From Acanthosepion lycidas (lineage: Eukaryota; Mollusca; Cephalopoda; Sepiida; Sepiidae), in NCBI GenBank assembly GCA_963932145.1, contig OZ010590.1, positions 49,081,460 to 49,145,459 on the forward strand: a DNA stretch of 64,000 nt, read 5' to 3'. Positions 1-10,881 of the stretch are shown piece by piece (position 1 is the stretch's first letter; each line of letters begins with the position of its first letter). The notes beneath the pieces were generated by a model. That model had not been told where the DNA came from. It made no database searches and saw only the letters and a program-made list of their open reading frames with translations. The translations under genes and the position numbers were made by a program.

Positions 1-90
1 TATAATCATATGATATGTGCAGGTAGTCTGGCTCTTTGGTACTCAGAACTGATTTGCTGTACTCTCATACATTGATAACGACGAGGGAGT

Positions 91-260
91 CAGTGTAACC
101 CGGATATAAGAGAGTTGTCGGGACCGGAGAAGAAGTCTCTTATAACCAGGTTTCTCTTATATCCGGGTTTGGTCTGTTTTATATACATTAACACAGGCTC
201 TAATTTGGGACCAGAGAAAATCTCTCTTATATCCGGGTTTCTCTTATATCCGGGTTATAC

Positions 261-262
<2 letters not shown>
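91..262 (+). mobile_element. pogo/Tigger-type MITE, copy 1
   Basis: The element begins CAGTGTAACCCGGATATAAG and ends with the near-complement (ATATCCGGGTTATACTG), giving terminal inverted repeats of about 25 bp. The interior repeats the 'ctcttatatccgggttt' motif, so the whole element can fold. It has no coding capacity. A CAGT...ACTG terminus is typical of pogo/Tigger elements, which duplicate TA; a clean TA is not seen on the left here. Three further copies lie near 9.2, 13.1 and 13.5 kb. The right end abuts an AT microsatellite. Confidence 0.75.

Positions 263-264
<2 letters not shown>

Positions 265-303
<39 letters not shown>
265..303. repeat. (TA)n microsatellite
   Basis: Nearly pure TA run directly after the right end of the pogo MITE; it produces a spurious Tyr-Ile open frame. 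Confidence 0.95.
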
Positions 304-306
<3 letters not shown>

Positions 307-1342
307 TTTTGCTAGTTTTGTGAGTTCGATCCTTACGTGAATATTGTGTCTTTTTCTTGGCAGTTTCAGTGATACTTAGTGAATATCTATCTAATTAATA
401 GATAAAGAAATGTTCAAAAAACTTATCTGCCCGACTTCAAGTTTTGCAGATACACCACTTGTCATCGTCAGATATATCTACTGAGTTCCTGTCTTTTTTC
501 TATATGTCTTCTTTTCTCTTTCTGATTTTATTTCTGTGTCCCTGTTCTAACAATTTTCCCAATGATTTTATCTGTTTATCAATTTCTATTTATTTTTCTC
601 TGATTTTGCTCTCTTCCTCTCTTTCCTATTGCATTCTTCTTTTCTAGGTATATCAAAAAATTCGCTAAAAAAGCGCATACCCCGATGAAAAAAGCCCCCG
701 AACTTGATTAAACAATTTTTTTATTGTCTAAATGTTTATGTCATTATTAAGAGGAAAGACCAAAGCATTTTTGAGATTTAAATTTTTTTTAAAATCCTTT
801 CTAGCACGTCCGAAATTGTTTTTCTTTTGTGTCATCAAAATTTACATAAAATCAACCATGTCAGTCATTATTGGTAGTTTTGTAGACAAAAGTGAAATTC
901 TCCGTTAAAAATCTTATAAAATTCAATTATACTTCTTTTTCAAAAGTTATTTTAGGAAAATTAGAAAATTTAAAGTACACTTAATGTAATTTGAAAGAAA
1001 CATTACTTACTTTTTTAGCAGAAATTTTTTTAAGAGAGACATGTCTAATCGTGGTGATTGGTGTGGGGAGGTGTGAAATGACGTACGTGAGTGTATCGAC
1101 AACTTACGTTAGGGGAATTTATCGGATGGTAGGACAGAAGTGACAAAATGTTTTGCTGATTTTAAGTGAACCTAGTTAGATAAAAAAACACTTTGAAAAA
1201 TGTAATTTTTTTTACCTTACGTATGAAGAAGAATTCTGGAATAAAAATAACATTTAAAATACGAAAAAATACATTTAGAATTCAAATTTCATAACAGACA
1301 AAAAAGAGTAACCTAATTGTTATCTACACCTATTATAAAATT
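304..1342. other. unassigned AT-rich DNA
   Basis: No gene or recognisable element. A phrase resembling a tRNA B box (GAGTTCGATCC) near 325 may be a SINE scrap. The rest is AT-rich with short homopolymers and short chance frames. Confidence 0.5.
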
Positions 1343-1344
1343 TT

Positions 1345-1432
1345 ATGGTATTTTTTTTATTAAGTTTTATATTGTCTCAGTCATTAAATCTTTTCCTCAC
1401 TGAGATAATATAAAAATTAAATAAAATACCAT
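1345..1432. repeat. imperfect hairpin, arms about 35 bp
   Basis: The left arm, starting ATGGTATTTTTTTTATTAAG and ending TCTCAGT at 1381, is nearly the reverse complement of 1399-1432. A loop of about 17 nt separates them. No coding content and no clear target duplication; it may be a small MITE or a chance AT-rich palindrome. Confidence 0.65.
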
Positions 1433-1483
1433 TATATTTAATAAATGAAACAGGTAACTCATTTATGAAATGAGATTTTTTTC

Positions 1484-1620
1484 GCTATTTGCCCATAGTT
1501 GGGACACTAACAGGTACTACCATCCCGGGTTAGGATAGGCCTGGGAACAACAGTAACTAAGAGGTGGCTCCACGCTCCTCAAGACCTCCAACCTAACGCT
1601 CAGAGTCATGCCAATAATGA
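1484..1620 (+). repeat. interspersed repeat family D, partial copy
   Basis: The stretch running from 'tttgcccatagttgggac' through 'ctgggaacaacagtaact' to 'aagacctccaacctaacg' recurs at 37.2-37.4 kb (reverse strand) and 54.84-55.0 kb. Three diverged copies show an interspersed repeat. I do not recognise the parent family; it is non-coding here. Confidence 0.7.
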
Positions 1621-3261
1621 GGAATGATCAGCGGAAATAACTCTAGCACATCTGACATTTTTTCAGAATTGTGCTTCCGTAGTTTTGTCGGAGACGATTT
1701 TAATACATTTTTTGGCATATTAAAAAATTATTTTAAAAATAGTTTCATGTAATAGATTGTAATAAGCTTTCTAATTTATGATCTGTAAAAATAGATCTTT
1801 TTAATAAGAGCATTTCAAGAGATGAACATTTTCAAACTTAATTTTAAAACATTTATCATTTTTTTCATATTTTTTATTTATTGAAAAAAAAAAAGGAAGA
1901 AAACAATGCTTGTAAAAATTTATCGAAAAATATTTTGGCTTCAGACAAAAATGTCCTTAATATATATTATTCATAGAGGCCATTAAAATCTTTTTTAATT
2001 AAATAATGTCTTAGTTTCATTGAGTTTTGTATTTTACAATTCAGAGCTAAAGTTTGTGTAGATGCATGTGACGAATTACAAAAAAAATCGATGATTCATA
2101 TTCTTCAAAGTCTTTTTCATTTAATTTAAAAAGTTATGTACATATTCCAGTTTTCAAGTTTCATAAAATTAAATAAGGGAGTGTGGTAACAGATGTAAAA
2201 ATTATGACTTTCTAATAACAAACATTTCTAAAATAAATTCATTCATTTTTTAATAAATTCTGAAAGTTTCATTAAAATCCTACAATTATTTGATTTTTGC
2301 AAGAATTTCCAATTTAATGTATTTTTCAACTGAAAAAAGCACTAAAAAAGCTAATGCTAAATATTACGCGACCGTTGACGTAAAAAAACAAAAACAATAT
2401 TTTCTATAAAAAATTTAAACGTGCTAGAAAGGAATAGCAAATTTTAAAAAATAATTAAAAAACACTTCAGTTTTTCCTCTTATTAATAACAAACTTTTTC
2501 ACGATAAAACTTTGTTTTCATTAAGTTTGGGGCCTTTTTTATCATGCTATGCTGTTTTTGGACGAATTATTGGACATACTTATCTTTTCCTTCTTCTTTG
2601 CATTCATTCCTACCCTTTTTCTTTCTTTTATCGTTTTTTTTTTTTTTTTTTTTTTTTACTCTCTCACCCTTTTCATTTTTAAACAAACATTTCCTTCTCC
2701 AGATTCTCTTACAAATCGCCGCTATTTTTGAATGTTTCGTGTGTTTGCTTTACGTTGCAGACATGTCAAAGAAAATTGTTTGGGGGCTAAAATATCTATT
2801 TTGTTTTGTTTTTATCTCCGAAACGGCTGCAAATCAGTCTAAAAAAAGTCAGAACTGTTGAAAAATAAACTGAGATATGGATCCTTTTTGCAGAAAAATA
2901 CACCAATGAACATATCAGAATAAAGCCATGATGAAAGAGGAAAGAAGAAACTCGTCGCGGACAACGATAATGGTGGCGACGGGCAAAGATAAACATTGAC
3001 AAAGTCTTTTGGCCAAATATCCTCCATAATTTTGTAGTAATTACCGAATGGCGACTTTGAAGCATTGTCAAGAATTTATTTTCTGTTTTACATTTTTTTA
3101 AAGAAATAGATTTCCTGCTGATTATCTGGTCTCAGTGTTTGAGGCTGTGTCACATATTTACATAAGATTCGCCAAAATGTTGCTTATTTTTACTAAAAAC
3201 GCGGACAAAAATATTTCAAACTGTTTTTCAATGGGGAACGTGACAACATCTCAAGAAAATT
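1621..3261. other. unassigned AT-rich DNA with poly-T run
   Basis: No recognisable gene or transposon. A T run of about 24 bases lies at 2634-2657. The open frames across 2540-3070 are low in complexity or overlap each other on both strands, and none resembles a known family. Confidence 0.5.
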
Positions 3262-3313
3262 CGATGGAAAGTTTTTCTCTTTGCTAAAAAGCAAAGAGAA
3301 AAACTGTCCATCG
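3262..3313. repeat. short near-perfect hairpin
   Basis: CGATGGA-aa-GTTTTTCTCTTTGCT is followed by a 4-nt loop and then AGCAAAGAGAAAAAC-tg-TCCATCG. The arms are about 23 bp with one 2-nt mismatch. The symmetry is strong, but nothing shows whether it is transcribed. Confidence 0.75.
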
Positions 3314-3889
3314 TAAGTAATTTTTATTTTACATTTTATCTGGGTTTTTTTTTTCGACTTTCTTTTGTATGACTTTTTCGCCTTCTTCAAACAACGTAGA
3401 CAAACTTTAAGGAAGTTGATTTTATTTTATGTAACAGTCTGCCTACATTTGAAAGAGTCAAAGTGTGGTTTTCAACATATCCTGTAGTAGCTTTCTAGAA
3501 ATTATGGTCATATCAGGAAATAATGTAATGAAACTTTTATATTACATAACTATATTTTGATAAATAAATAAGACAAAATGAATTGCACACGCATCATCGA
3601 CTTTGTCTTGATTTTTTTATTATTGAAACGTCTCTGCTTTTCTTTTTACCTCTAGCGTAAGATGTCTGTTCGGTTACAGAATATCAAATTTTGCTTTGAG
3701 GGGTGATACGTTTTTCTTCTCATGCACATCACATCCAGTTCCTCACTTAGGTTCTTGTCTTTCCCTGAACCTCCTCACTGATGAACATCACTTTCGCGTG
3801 TATTCTCAATTTATGCTTTCAGAACCTCAAACCCATCACTTGTTCCTCCCTAAATGATGACTCCGACATACCACAATTATCTGATCACA

Positions 3890-5575
3890 GTATGCGTGCG
3901 AATTTTTCATGCTTTCTTATTCTTCAATGTTGTTCCTTGTGCCTTCTTTTTCTTTTATGTGCCATGTTTTTTCAGGAAGTAGGCGATCATAGCTCTCCAC
4001 CTCCTTCTATCCCTTGCAGCTCTCAGCAAGTTCCTTCCCTCTGCTTCCTCCCACAGACCATGTTCTGTCATCTACCTGCTCAAGCTCGTCAGGTATATCA
4101 CGCGCTGCTTGCCCCTATCTCTCTTTTCGACCCGTGAGTATCAGATTCTCCAGGCCCTCCTTCTTCATTATGTGTCCCATAAACTTCAGCTGCCTCTTTC
4201 TGATATTAAATATAAGCCTCCTCCTTGTTTCCAACCTCTCTAAGATCTCATTGTTGCTCACACGTTCGGTCCATGATATCCTTAGCATCCTTCTGTAGAA
4301 CCACATCTTCGTCGCCTCGATTCTCTTCTTCATCTTTGAGGAAATCGTTCAACATTCGCTGCCGTAAAAAAGGAAAGATATCACGTAACAGTTCAGTATT
4401 CTTTTCTTTGCTACCAAAGAATTCATCCTGAAGGCTTGGAAAATTTAATACTCACAGGACATATCGAAAACAAGATAAGCAGGGAGAAAGGACGAGTAAC
4501 TTAATTTGCAACCTCTCTAAGATCTCATTGTTGCTTACACGCTCGGTCTATGATATTCTTATCATCCTTCTGTAGAACCACACCTCTGTCAGGTCGAGTC
4601 TCTTCTTCATCTTTGAGGAAATCGTTCAATATACACTGCGGTAAAGAAGGACAGATGTCACGTAACAGTTCAGTATTCTTTTCTTCGTTACTAAAGATAT
4701 CCTCCTGTCTCGCAATACTCTACTCAGCTTTTGGAATGTGTCCTTGGCCATCTCAATACGCCTATGAATCTCAGTGTCGTACTTACCGCCCTCTGTCAAA
4801 ACGCTTCCCAGATAATTAAACTTCCGCGTTTGCTTGATTCTAGTGTTCCCGATCTGCAAATCGCATTTTGGGCTCTTCCTCTTACTGATAGACATGTATT
4901 CTGTCTTCTTGTAATTTATGCGTGGTCCTTTCTTCTCACTCTCCGTCGCTACCTTCTGTAGGAGATTTTGAAATTTCATTTCCTTGTCTGCTATCATTAC
5001 TGTGTCACCTGCGTATCTTATGTTGTTAAGATTGTGGCCGTCAATGCTAAATCCCGGTAGATAGGTTGAACAGGTCTGGTGAGAAGAGGCATCCTTGCCT
5101 TACGCCCCTTTCTAGTTTTGTATATTCACTGAACTCGTTCTCTATGCGTATGCATGCTGTTTGCTGCCCGTATAGGTTCTTGATAATTCTGATATCCCTC
5201 CCGAATATATCAAGGTTGCTGAGCAGTTCCATCAGATCCTTGTGGGGTACTTTGTCGAAGGTTTGTACAAAATTCAATAAAAAATTGGTCTGATTGGTCC
5301 TTCCCACATGGTCAGCTACACCTGATTTTAAAGTTTCACCACACATTTCGACTTTTCGGTGTTTTTCAAATCTTATTTTTAAAGGACAGCTTGTTTCGTC
5401 TTTGTATTCGTTGTCCCAACAATATGGCATATCGTACACACAGCTATCGTCCATGTCTTTTCCCATTCTAGATTTTACTTTTATGAGGTAACTGCTTATT
5501 ATGGGACTGCTTTTGAATATTTCTCCGATGCGGCACAGGCAGCATATTCTCTCGATCTCCTCCGCCATACCTGGT
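3890..5575 (-). mobile_element. degenerate non-LTR retrotransposon (reverse transcriptase and 3' end)
   Basis: Read on the minus strand this is the C-terminal half of an endonuclease-reverse-transcriptase LINE. In order: RT text FDKVPHKDLMELLSNLDIFG near 5250; GVRQGCLFSPDLFNL (RT motif B region) near 5080; the catalytic box as YAGD instead of YADD at 5004-5015; the thumb-region text KFNYLGSVLTEGGKYDTEI near 4800; and the tail MWFYRRMLRISWTE with IRKRQLKFMGHIMKKEGLEN at 4130-4320. The changed catalytic aspartate and several frame breaks mean it is dead. The same family recurs at 20.9, 30.6 and 45.9 kb. The C-terminal text resembles RTE-like 'endonuclease-reverse transcriptase' entries, but I cannot fix the clade. 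The left end is approximate; the 5' endonuclease part is missing. Confidence 0.85.
4231..4712 (-). repeat. internal duplication within the LINE
   Basis: The segment 4231-4437 is repeated, diverged, at 4501-4712. Both begin 'aacctctctaagatctcatt' and run through 'aggaaatcgttcaa' to 'cgtaacagttcagtattctt'. About 65 bp of unrelated sequence lies between. Either a segmental tandem duplication occurred inside the LINE or two truncated copies of one family landed side by side. Confidence 0.85.
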
Positions 5576-5939
5576 AGAATTGTATTTTTTGTTTTGGTTT
5601 TTGTTCTTTTTTTTTTCTAAACACGTGTGTTTTCTGGTGGTTGCAGACGGTATTATTCTTCGGTTAGTAATTATTTCTTGAGATGATGTCCTTTGTTCTT
5701 GTAAGGGTTTCTATACGTTTCTCTCGCTATATGTGAGTATTCATTTGTGCGTAAAAGGCACACAGACGTCACTTTGTTCCAACTAATTTCCTCGTTTTTG
5801 CGGTTTTGTTTTATTGCAACGCGTCTACGCAATCAAAGGCAAAATCAATTTTATGCAAGTAGTCGCATCTATCTACAGTTTTCCCGTGAACGCTAAGCAT
5901 TAAAATACAATTTGCCATTCCGATTTATTTTTTAAAATC
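5576..5939. other. unassigned spacer
   Basis: AT-rich sequence between two minus-strand LINE remnants. I see no gene. Confidence 0.5.
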
Positions 5940-6600
5940 ATTTCACCCAAAGCAAGGCAATAAAAGCCATTATGGTGCAAGGGATTATTAAGAGGACAAT
6001 AAAAGAATAGGATTCAAAGAGACAGAAGAGGGCGGTGATATTACATTTAAATTTTTGAGGATTAAAGTTGACAAAAACAGGAAGTTAGAAGAGAGTTTCA
6101 CAAGTTAGAAGTGCAAGAGAACAAAACTGTTAGCACAGAATGTACGGTTACATCTAGCAATCTCAACAGCGAAATTATGGGACCTAACTGCCAATCCAGT
6201 ACTGCGCTTAAATTCATAAAGTCGATGTACCAGAACAATTACCACAAAAAAAAAAAATGTATCGAGGAAGCAAAAGAAAAGCTACGTTACTGCGGTAGGG
6301 AAATGACTGAGGCCGAAGTGCCAGGTCAGGACCGTTGACAATTCTTTTTTTGGATTTTGCCAAGAATCTCTAAATCTATAGCAGGAGCGCGGGACCAGAT
6401 GTTCACGAACGAGTGGTAGATTTATAAATAAAAATCATCTGGCACAACACAGTGAACCAACTTTTCTAGCAGTAGACCAAACAACTGATTCAATATAATT
6501 GTTCTATTTCATGTCAGTGGAAAGTGTAAGACCAAGAAGGTACAGTGAGCTTCTCTCCAGGAGGTTAGCATCAGCCATACAAAAATAATCTTTAAGATAA
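5940..6600 (-). mobile_element. jockey/CR1-type LINE 3' fragment, copy 2
   Basis: This stretch matches, diverged, the 3' part of the long LINE at 60.24-63.3 kb. Shared landmarks are 'cagaagagg...ttgacgttgcatttaaatttttg', 'gacctaactgccaatc', the run ending in 'gaccgttga', and the 'gcaccacacagtgaaccaacttttt' region. No RT core is present, so it is a truncated copy. Orientation is inferred from the 60-63 kb copy, which reads on the minus strand. The 75-codon plus-strand frame inside it is an antisense shadow. Confidence 0.75.
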
Positions 6601-6660
6601 TTAATAAAGAGCAGTTTGGCTTTAGAAGCGTTACAATGAACAAGTACTAATTATGTTTGT

Positions 6661-8153
6661 TTCATGTTTCATATATTTACTATTTTTATTCATTTTTTCC
6701 ACAGGTTTGACAAATGGAGATGACTGTATAATTGTGTGTTTCCATCTTACGTATAATTAAAAAAAATCTTCTGTAGTTGGGAGTGAGAAGGAATGACTAA
6801 TTTTTAACATCTCGATCATTTGAGGTAATTTTTTTTCTTATTTAATAAAAAGAAAAGAAAAAGAAAATTAATAAATATCAATGCTCAATTCTAAGTCTTT
6901 ACTCTGAAAAATTGACAAAAAATGTTACAAATGTTGATCGATAAAATTCAGCAGAGTTTAGTCCGGAAAAACCTGACATAGCAACTGGAACATCGTGTTG
7001 TGCCAATATTCAAAATAAGGAGTTTTATGTTCAACGTTCGAAATCCTATTGCTCAGAGACCGACCACGTTTGAATTTAGGATAACATATTTTGATAGAGA
7101 AAAGAAAAAAAAAAATAATAAAATGTGTATAGAAAAGTAGAATTGACGTTTCCATATATTTTCCTTAAATCGGAATTAATATTCCATTTTTTCAATTGGA
7201 AAAGTGCAACATTAATGAAATTCAAATAAAAAATTAAAATACAGTATTTTAACTGATGAAACAAAGATTAATATTTTTAATCTCAGTAAATTCCAGAGTT
7301 TTGAAAAATATAATACACAAAAGCTGATAGAATCCAATAAGGAAAAAAATTGAAATAATCGACACTACCTATATCAAAATTACTTACATACATATCTACG
7401 TTTCTAAGTTCGTTTAGCAAATCACTTCCGGAGTTCGATCCTCACAGGTTATACCACCAATGTATCATTGCATCAGAGGAAAATAAGTAACAATATGATA
7501 GGCCTTGTGGTTAAGATTGTTATGTATTTCTCATCAGTGTTTTTAAATTAGTGCTCAAGAAAAAGTTAGGATATCCGAGCTAGGATTCATACACAGCAAA
7601 ACGTTTCTAACTTGAAAGAATATCGCAATATAATCTTTCTTTACACTTCAAAATTTGGTTTTATACTAAGCCAAGTCTTTTAAATATCAAAACTGTTCTA
7701 GAATTATTCTTTTGGACATGTATCCTCATCTTGGTTAGGATCAGTTGTCTCTTGTAAACGGAAAATCTTACAGACTGGAATCTGAAACTATAGAACTGGA
7801 ATCTAGAGCTAAAAGAATCTAGAAAATCTTAGAGATTGGAATCTTTGATTTCGTTCAGTCGAAGAACGTGTGAGCCTCATTTTTGGCTTTCCTCCCATGT
7901 CCAGATTCTCCATGGCAGAACCTCGAACTGAAAATGTCACACAGAATAAAGAAACAAATACAAAGAAAACTTGCAAACAACAAATTTTAATGAATAAAAA
8001 AGAAAAAAAAATCTTACAAAAATATTTTTAAAATATTGGTAGAAAAATATTTAAAAAAAAAGGAGTTTTACTGGATAATTATAGAAAGGCCAGGAGATAA
8101 AAATTCTTATTGGGTAATACAGATTTTACAAGCACGAGAATGGCACTATTGGG
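6661..8153. other. unassigned AT-rich DNA
   Basis: No protein gene recognised. Near 7430 'GGAGTTCGATCCTCAC' looks like a tRNA-type B box and may mark an old SINE tail. At 7740-7850 short 'ctggaatct' phrases repeat imperfectly. Otherwise featureless. Confidence 0.45.
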
Positions 8154-8186
8154 TTGTTCGAATTTTTGTTAACGGAAGTTTTATTA

Positions 8187-8289
8187 TTAGGTTGGTGCAA
8201 AAATAATGACGTAATAATGTCGTTTTTTGACGTATATTTTAACGTCAAAAAACGACATTATCACGTCATTATTTTTTGCACCAACCTAA
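8187..8289. mobile_element. mariner-type palindromic MITE, copy 1
   Basis: Starts TTAGGTTGGTGCAAAAATAA and ends with the reverse complement; the entire element is a palindrome with a centre near GACGTATATTTTAACGTC. TA duplications flank it (8185-8186 and 8290-8291). The terminal TTAGGTTGGTGCAAAA resembles the ends of human MADE1/Hsmar1-type mariners. It is non-coding and needs a transposase in trans. About 33 bp of left flank and 26 bp of right flank are shared with the copy at 9749-9850, so the repeated unit is 8154-8315. Confidence 0.92.
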
Positions 8290-8315
8290 TAATTTAAAAA
8301 GCTAGAGCCTCACAT

Positions 8316-9084
8316 TTCTGGATTGCTTGTCTCCCATGCTCACCACTGAAGTAACCGTATTACTGTCTGGCGTCTGTAAAGTCAGGGCGATAATAAAGGA
8401 CAACCGAGTTTATCTGCGAAGTCGTGCCTGGGTCGAGACAAACAAATAACTGTTCGGTTTAATTGCAGAGATTTGCCGAAGGAATAAAATGGCCGACAAG
8501 ATGAAAAGTTGGAAGGGCGAAGGAATTAGTTTTGAAGTTGATAAGTAAATCACTGAAAAAGAACGAAGAGTCTTTGAGTTGCCTGATAGAATAGAATGCC
8601 TTTCGGTGCAGAAGCTTTTAGCTTTTAAATCATTACTAACGTTTTTTTTTATTTTTATTTTTTTATCATACCATTACTCTTACCAGGAGATAAGTTTGTA
8701 ATTATTCTTATTACAAATAACATCGGTGGGTCGCAGCTCATATAACAATTACAGTTACTTCTCTGATATAAAAATGAACGTGAGAATGTTTTCAGCAGAG
8801 AGAAGATTTCTAAAAGCTAAAATTCTATCAATAATAGCGAAACTTATTTAGCGAAAGCAGCTGTTTGAATAGCACAGCTGTTTTTTTTTTATCAGTATTT
8901 CTTCGATCGGTTTTGATAAATATGCCTACCAAAATAGAACCACAACATTTCTGCTGACAAAAACCAGGTAACTTTAGTTGGTTGTTTCTTCTTTGGCGGC
9001 ATATCAACACTTATGGAATATTTAATGCCGAAATCTAAATATTTTTGTACGCAATTTTATTTTACTTTTGGAGATAAGAATAAT
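8316..9084. other. unassigned DNA
   Basis: No recognisable gene. Short frames around 8830-9010 lack family resemblance. Confidence 0.45.
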
Positions 9085-9525
9085 TTAGTGAAACAAGTAT
9101 TACTAATTAACCCATAGCTAAGGGGAGAAGTCGCGGATTCATACCTTTCCTAAATGTATTTGCGTGGAAGTAAATATTTAACCCGGATATAAGAGAGTTG
9201 TCGGGACCGGAGAAGAAGTCTGTTATATCTGGGTTTCTCTTATATCCGGGTTCGGTCTATTTTGTTTACATTAACACAGGCTCTAATTTGGGACCAGATA
9301 AAATCTCTCTTATATCCGGGTTTCTCTTATATCCGGGTTACACTGTATAATAAACCCAACTGGATTAACAATTCCGAACTATTATCGAATGTTCCACCCG
9401 CACATCCAGCTTTACAGAAACTGGTATTCCCAAACGGTCACCCACCTAAGTACTGACCAGGCTCCCCGTTACTTAACTTCCGTGATCGTACGGGAACCGG
9501 TGTTTCAAGACACAATTAACTGTAG
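9085..9525 (-). mobile_element. 5S-rRNA-headed composite SINE, split copy
   Basis: On the minus strand, from about 9525 down to 9395, the sequence is clearly 5S rRNA-like: 'gaaacaccggttcccgtac', 'gatcacggaagttaagtaac', 'ggtcagtacttaggtgggtg' and 'accgtttgggaatacc' occur in 5S order. Immediately downstream is a tRNA-like module ('ttcggaattgttaatcc'), then a pogo MITE interrupts, and the SINE body resumes to its left ('gaaaggtatgaatccgcgac', 'cttagctatgggttaattag'). The same order appears uninterrupted at 40302-40585. This supports a SINE with a 5S-derived promoter head (SINE3-like) fused to a tRNA-derived body. The 5' end of the 5S part is diverged. Confidence 0.8.
9178..9345 (+). mobile_element. 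pogo/Tigger-type MITE, copy 2, nested in the 5S SINE
   Basis: Matches copy 1 through most of its length, with the right terminus GGGTTACACTG followed by TA (9346-9347). The left terminus is eroded: 'tttaACCCGGATATAAGAG' lacks the CAGTGTA start. It sits between two halves of the 5S-headed SINE and is therefore the younger insertion. Confidence 0.85.
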
Positions 9526-9748
9526 ATGTCCGTTTTTTTCTCTAACGGGAAATGGAAACGAAATCACGGTGGCAGTAACACATATGTAAATTTGAAATCA
9601 TTTTTAATGGAGCCGACAAAGTCCCCCATCCCCTACCGCCACCAAAAAAAAAAAAAATCTTCACGTTCGAAACTGTTAGCATTAAAATGACTTATCCTGG
9701 TAAATTAACAATCTATTGTTCGAATTTTTGTTAACGAAAGTTTTATTA

Positions 9749-9850
9749 TTAGGTTGGTGCAAAAATAATGACGTAATAATGTCGTTTTTTGACGTATATT
9801 TTAACGTCAAAAAACGACATTATTACGTCATTATTTTTGCACCAACCTAA
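9749..9850. mobile_element. mariner-type palindromic MITE, copy 2
   Basis: Nearly identical to copy 1 over 102 bp, TA-flanked. Outer flanks are also shared with copy 1 (9716-9876 against 8154-8315), so the two copies did not insert independently. Confidence 0.92.
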
Positions 9851-9876
9851 TAATTTAAAAAGCTAGAGCCTCACAT

Positions 9877-10169
9877 CTATTGATTTAATAATATTAATGT
9901 ATCTAATTTATTCACTCCACCCCCTCTACTTCAATGATATTATTGATATCTATACTTCACTCAACTTCTGCATTTTTATTCATCGCTCCCCTTCTTTTCT
10001 CCCTCAGTAAACATTTGTGTAACACAACCACGCACAAATGCATGTCTTTTAATACGAATAACGCTTTTTGTCATTTTCTAGTAATTGAATCAATGGCTAT
10101 ACGGGATGCGCAGTAAAGAAGCGGTAAATTCAGAAAGAAATTTATTTAGCTATCATGATACATGAACAA
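9877..10169. other. unassigned AT-rich DNA
   Basis: Nothing recognised. Confidence 0.4.
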
Positions 10170-10545
10170 ACTGAACAATTATCGTAGGTGTTCGAAATGT
10201 TTGCCTGAATGTGCCACACAAACTTGCAAGCGTGGTAACCAGGAGGCAGCAACTTTGCGAATTGTGTGAAAAGGAATCTAATTCCAAGCTTCAGTTAAGT
10301 TCCACTTCAATGAATCAATATCGATGATGTCACGACTACGGTTTTGTAAGTGACTTAAGAGTATACTCCAGATACAGTAAATCCATGACATTCAGATCTG
10401 GGCTTTTATAGGGCCACTGAGATGGACCACTTAGGGTAAATTTGCTTTATAATCCCCGCGCTAAATATCTATTTAAATGTTCCCAAATCGTCATATTTCC
10501 GTGTAAATGGACATGCTGAACTCGAATTAACAATTAAATTATGAT
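10170..10545 (-). mobile_element. Tc1/mariner-superfamily transposase remnant (C-terminal)
   Basis: On the minus strand three frames together show the end of an IS630/Tc1/mariner-type transposase: WPYKSPDLNVMDLLYL near 10410 (the 'WPPRSPDLNxxDxxLW' block carrying the last catalytic acid region), then EAWN and IPFHTIRKVAASWLPRLQ, ending VAHSGKHFEHLR. At least two frame changes and in-frame stops separate these blocks, and the N-terminal DNA-binding and first catalytic regions are absent. No terminal repeats were seen. Confidence 0.8.
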
Positions 10546-10550
10546 AAAAT

Positions 10551-10881
<331 letters not shown>

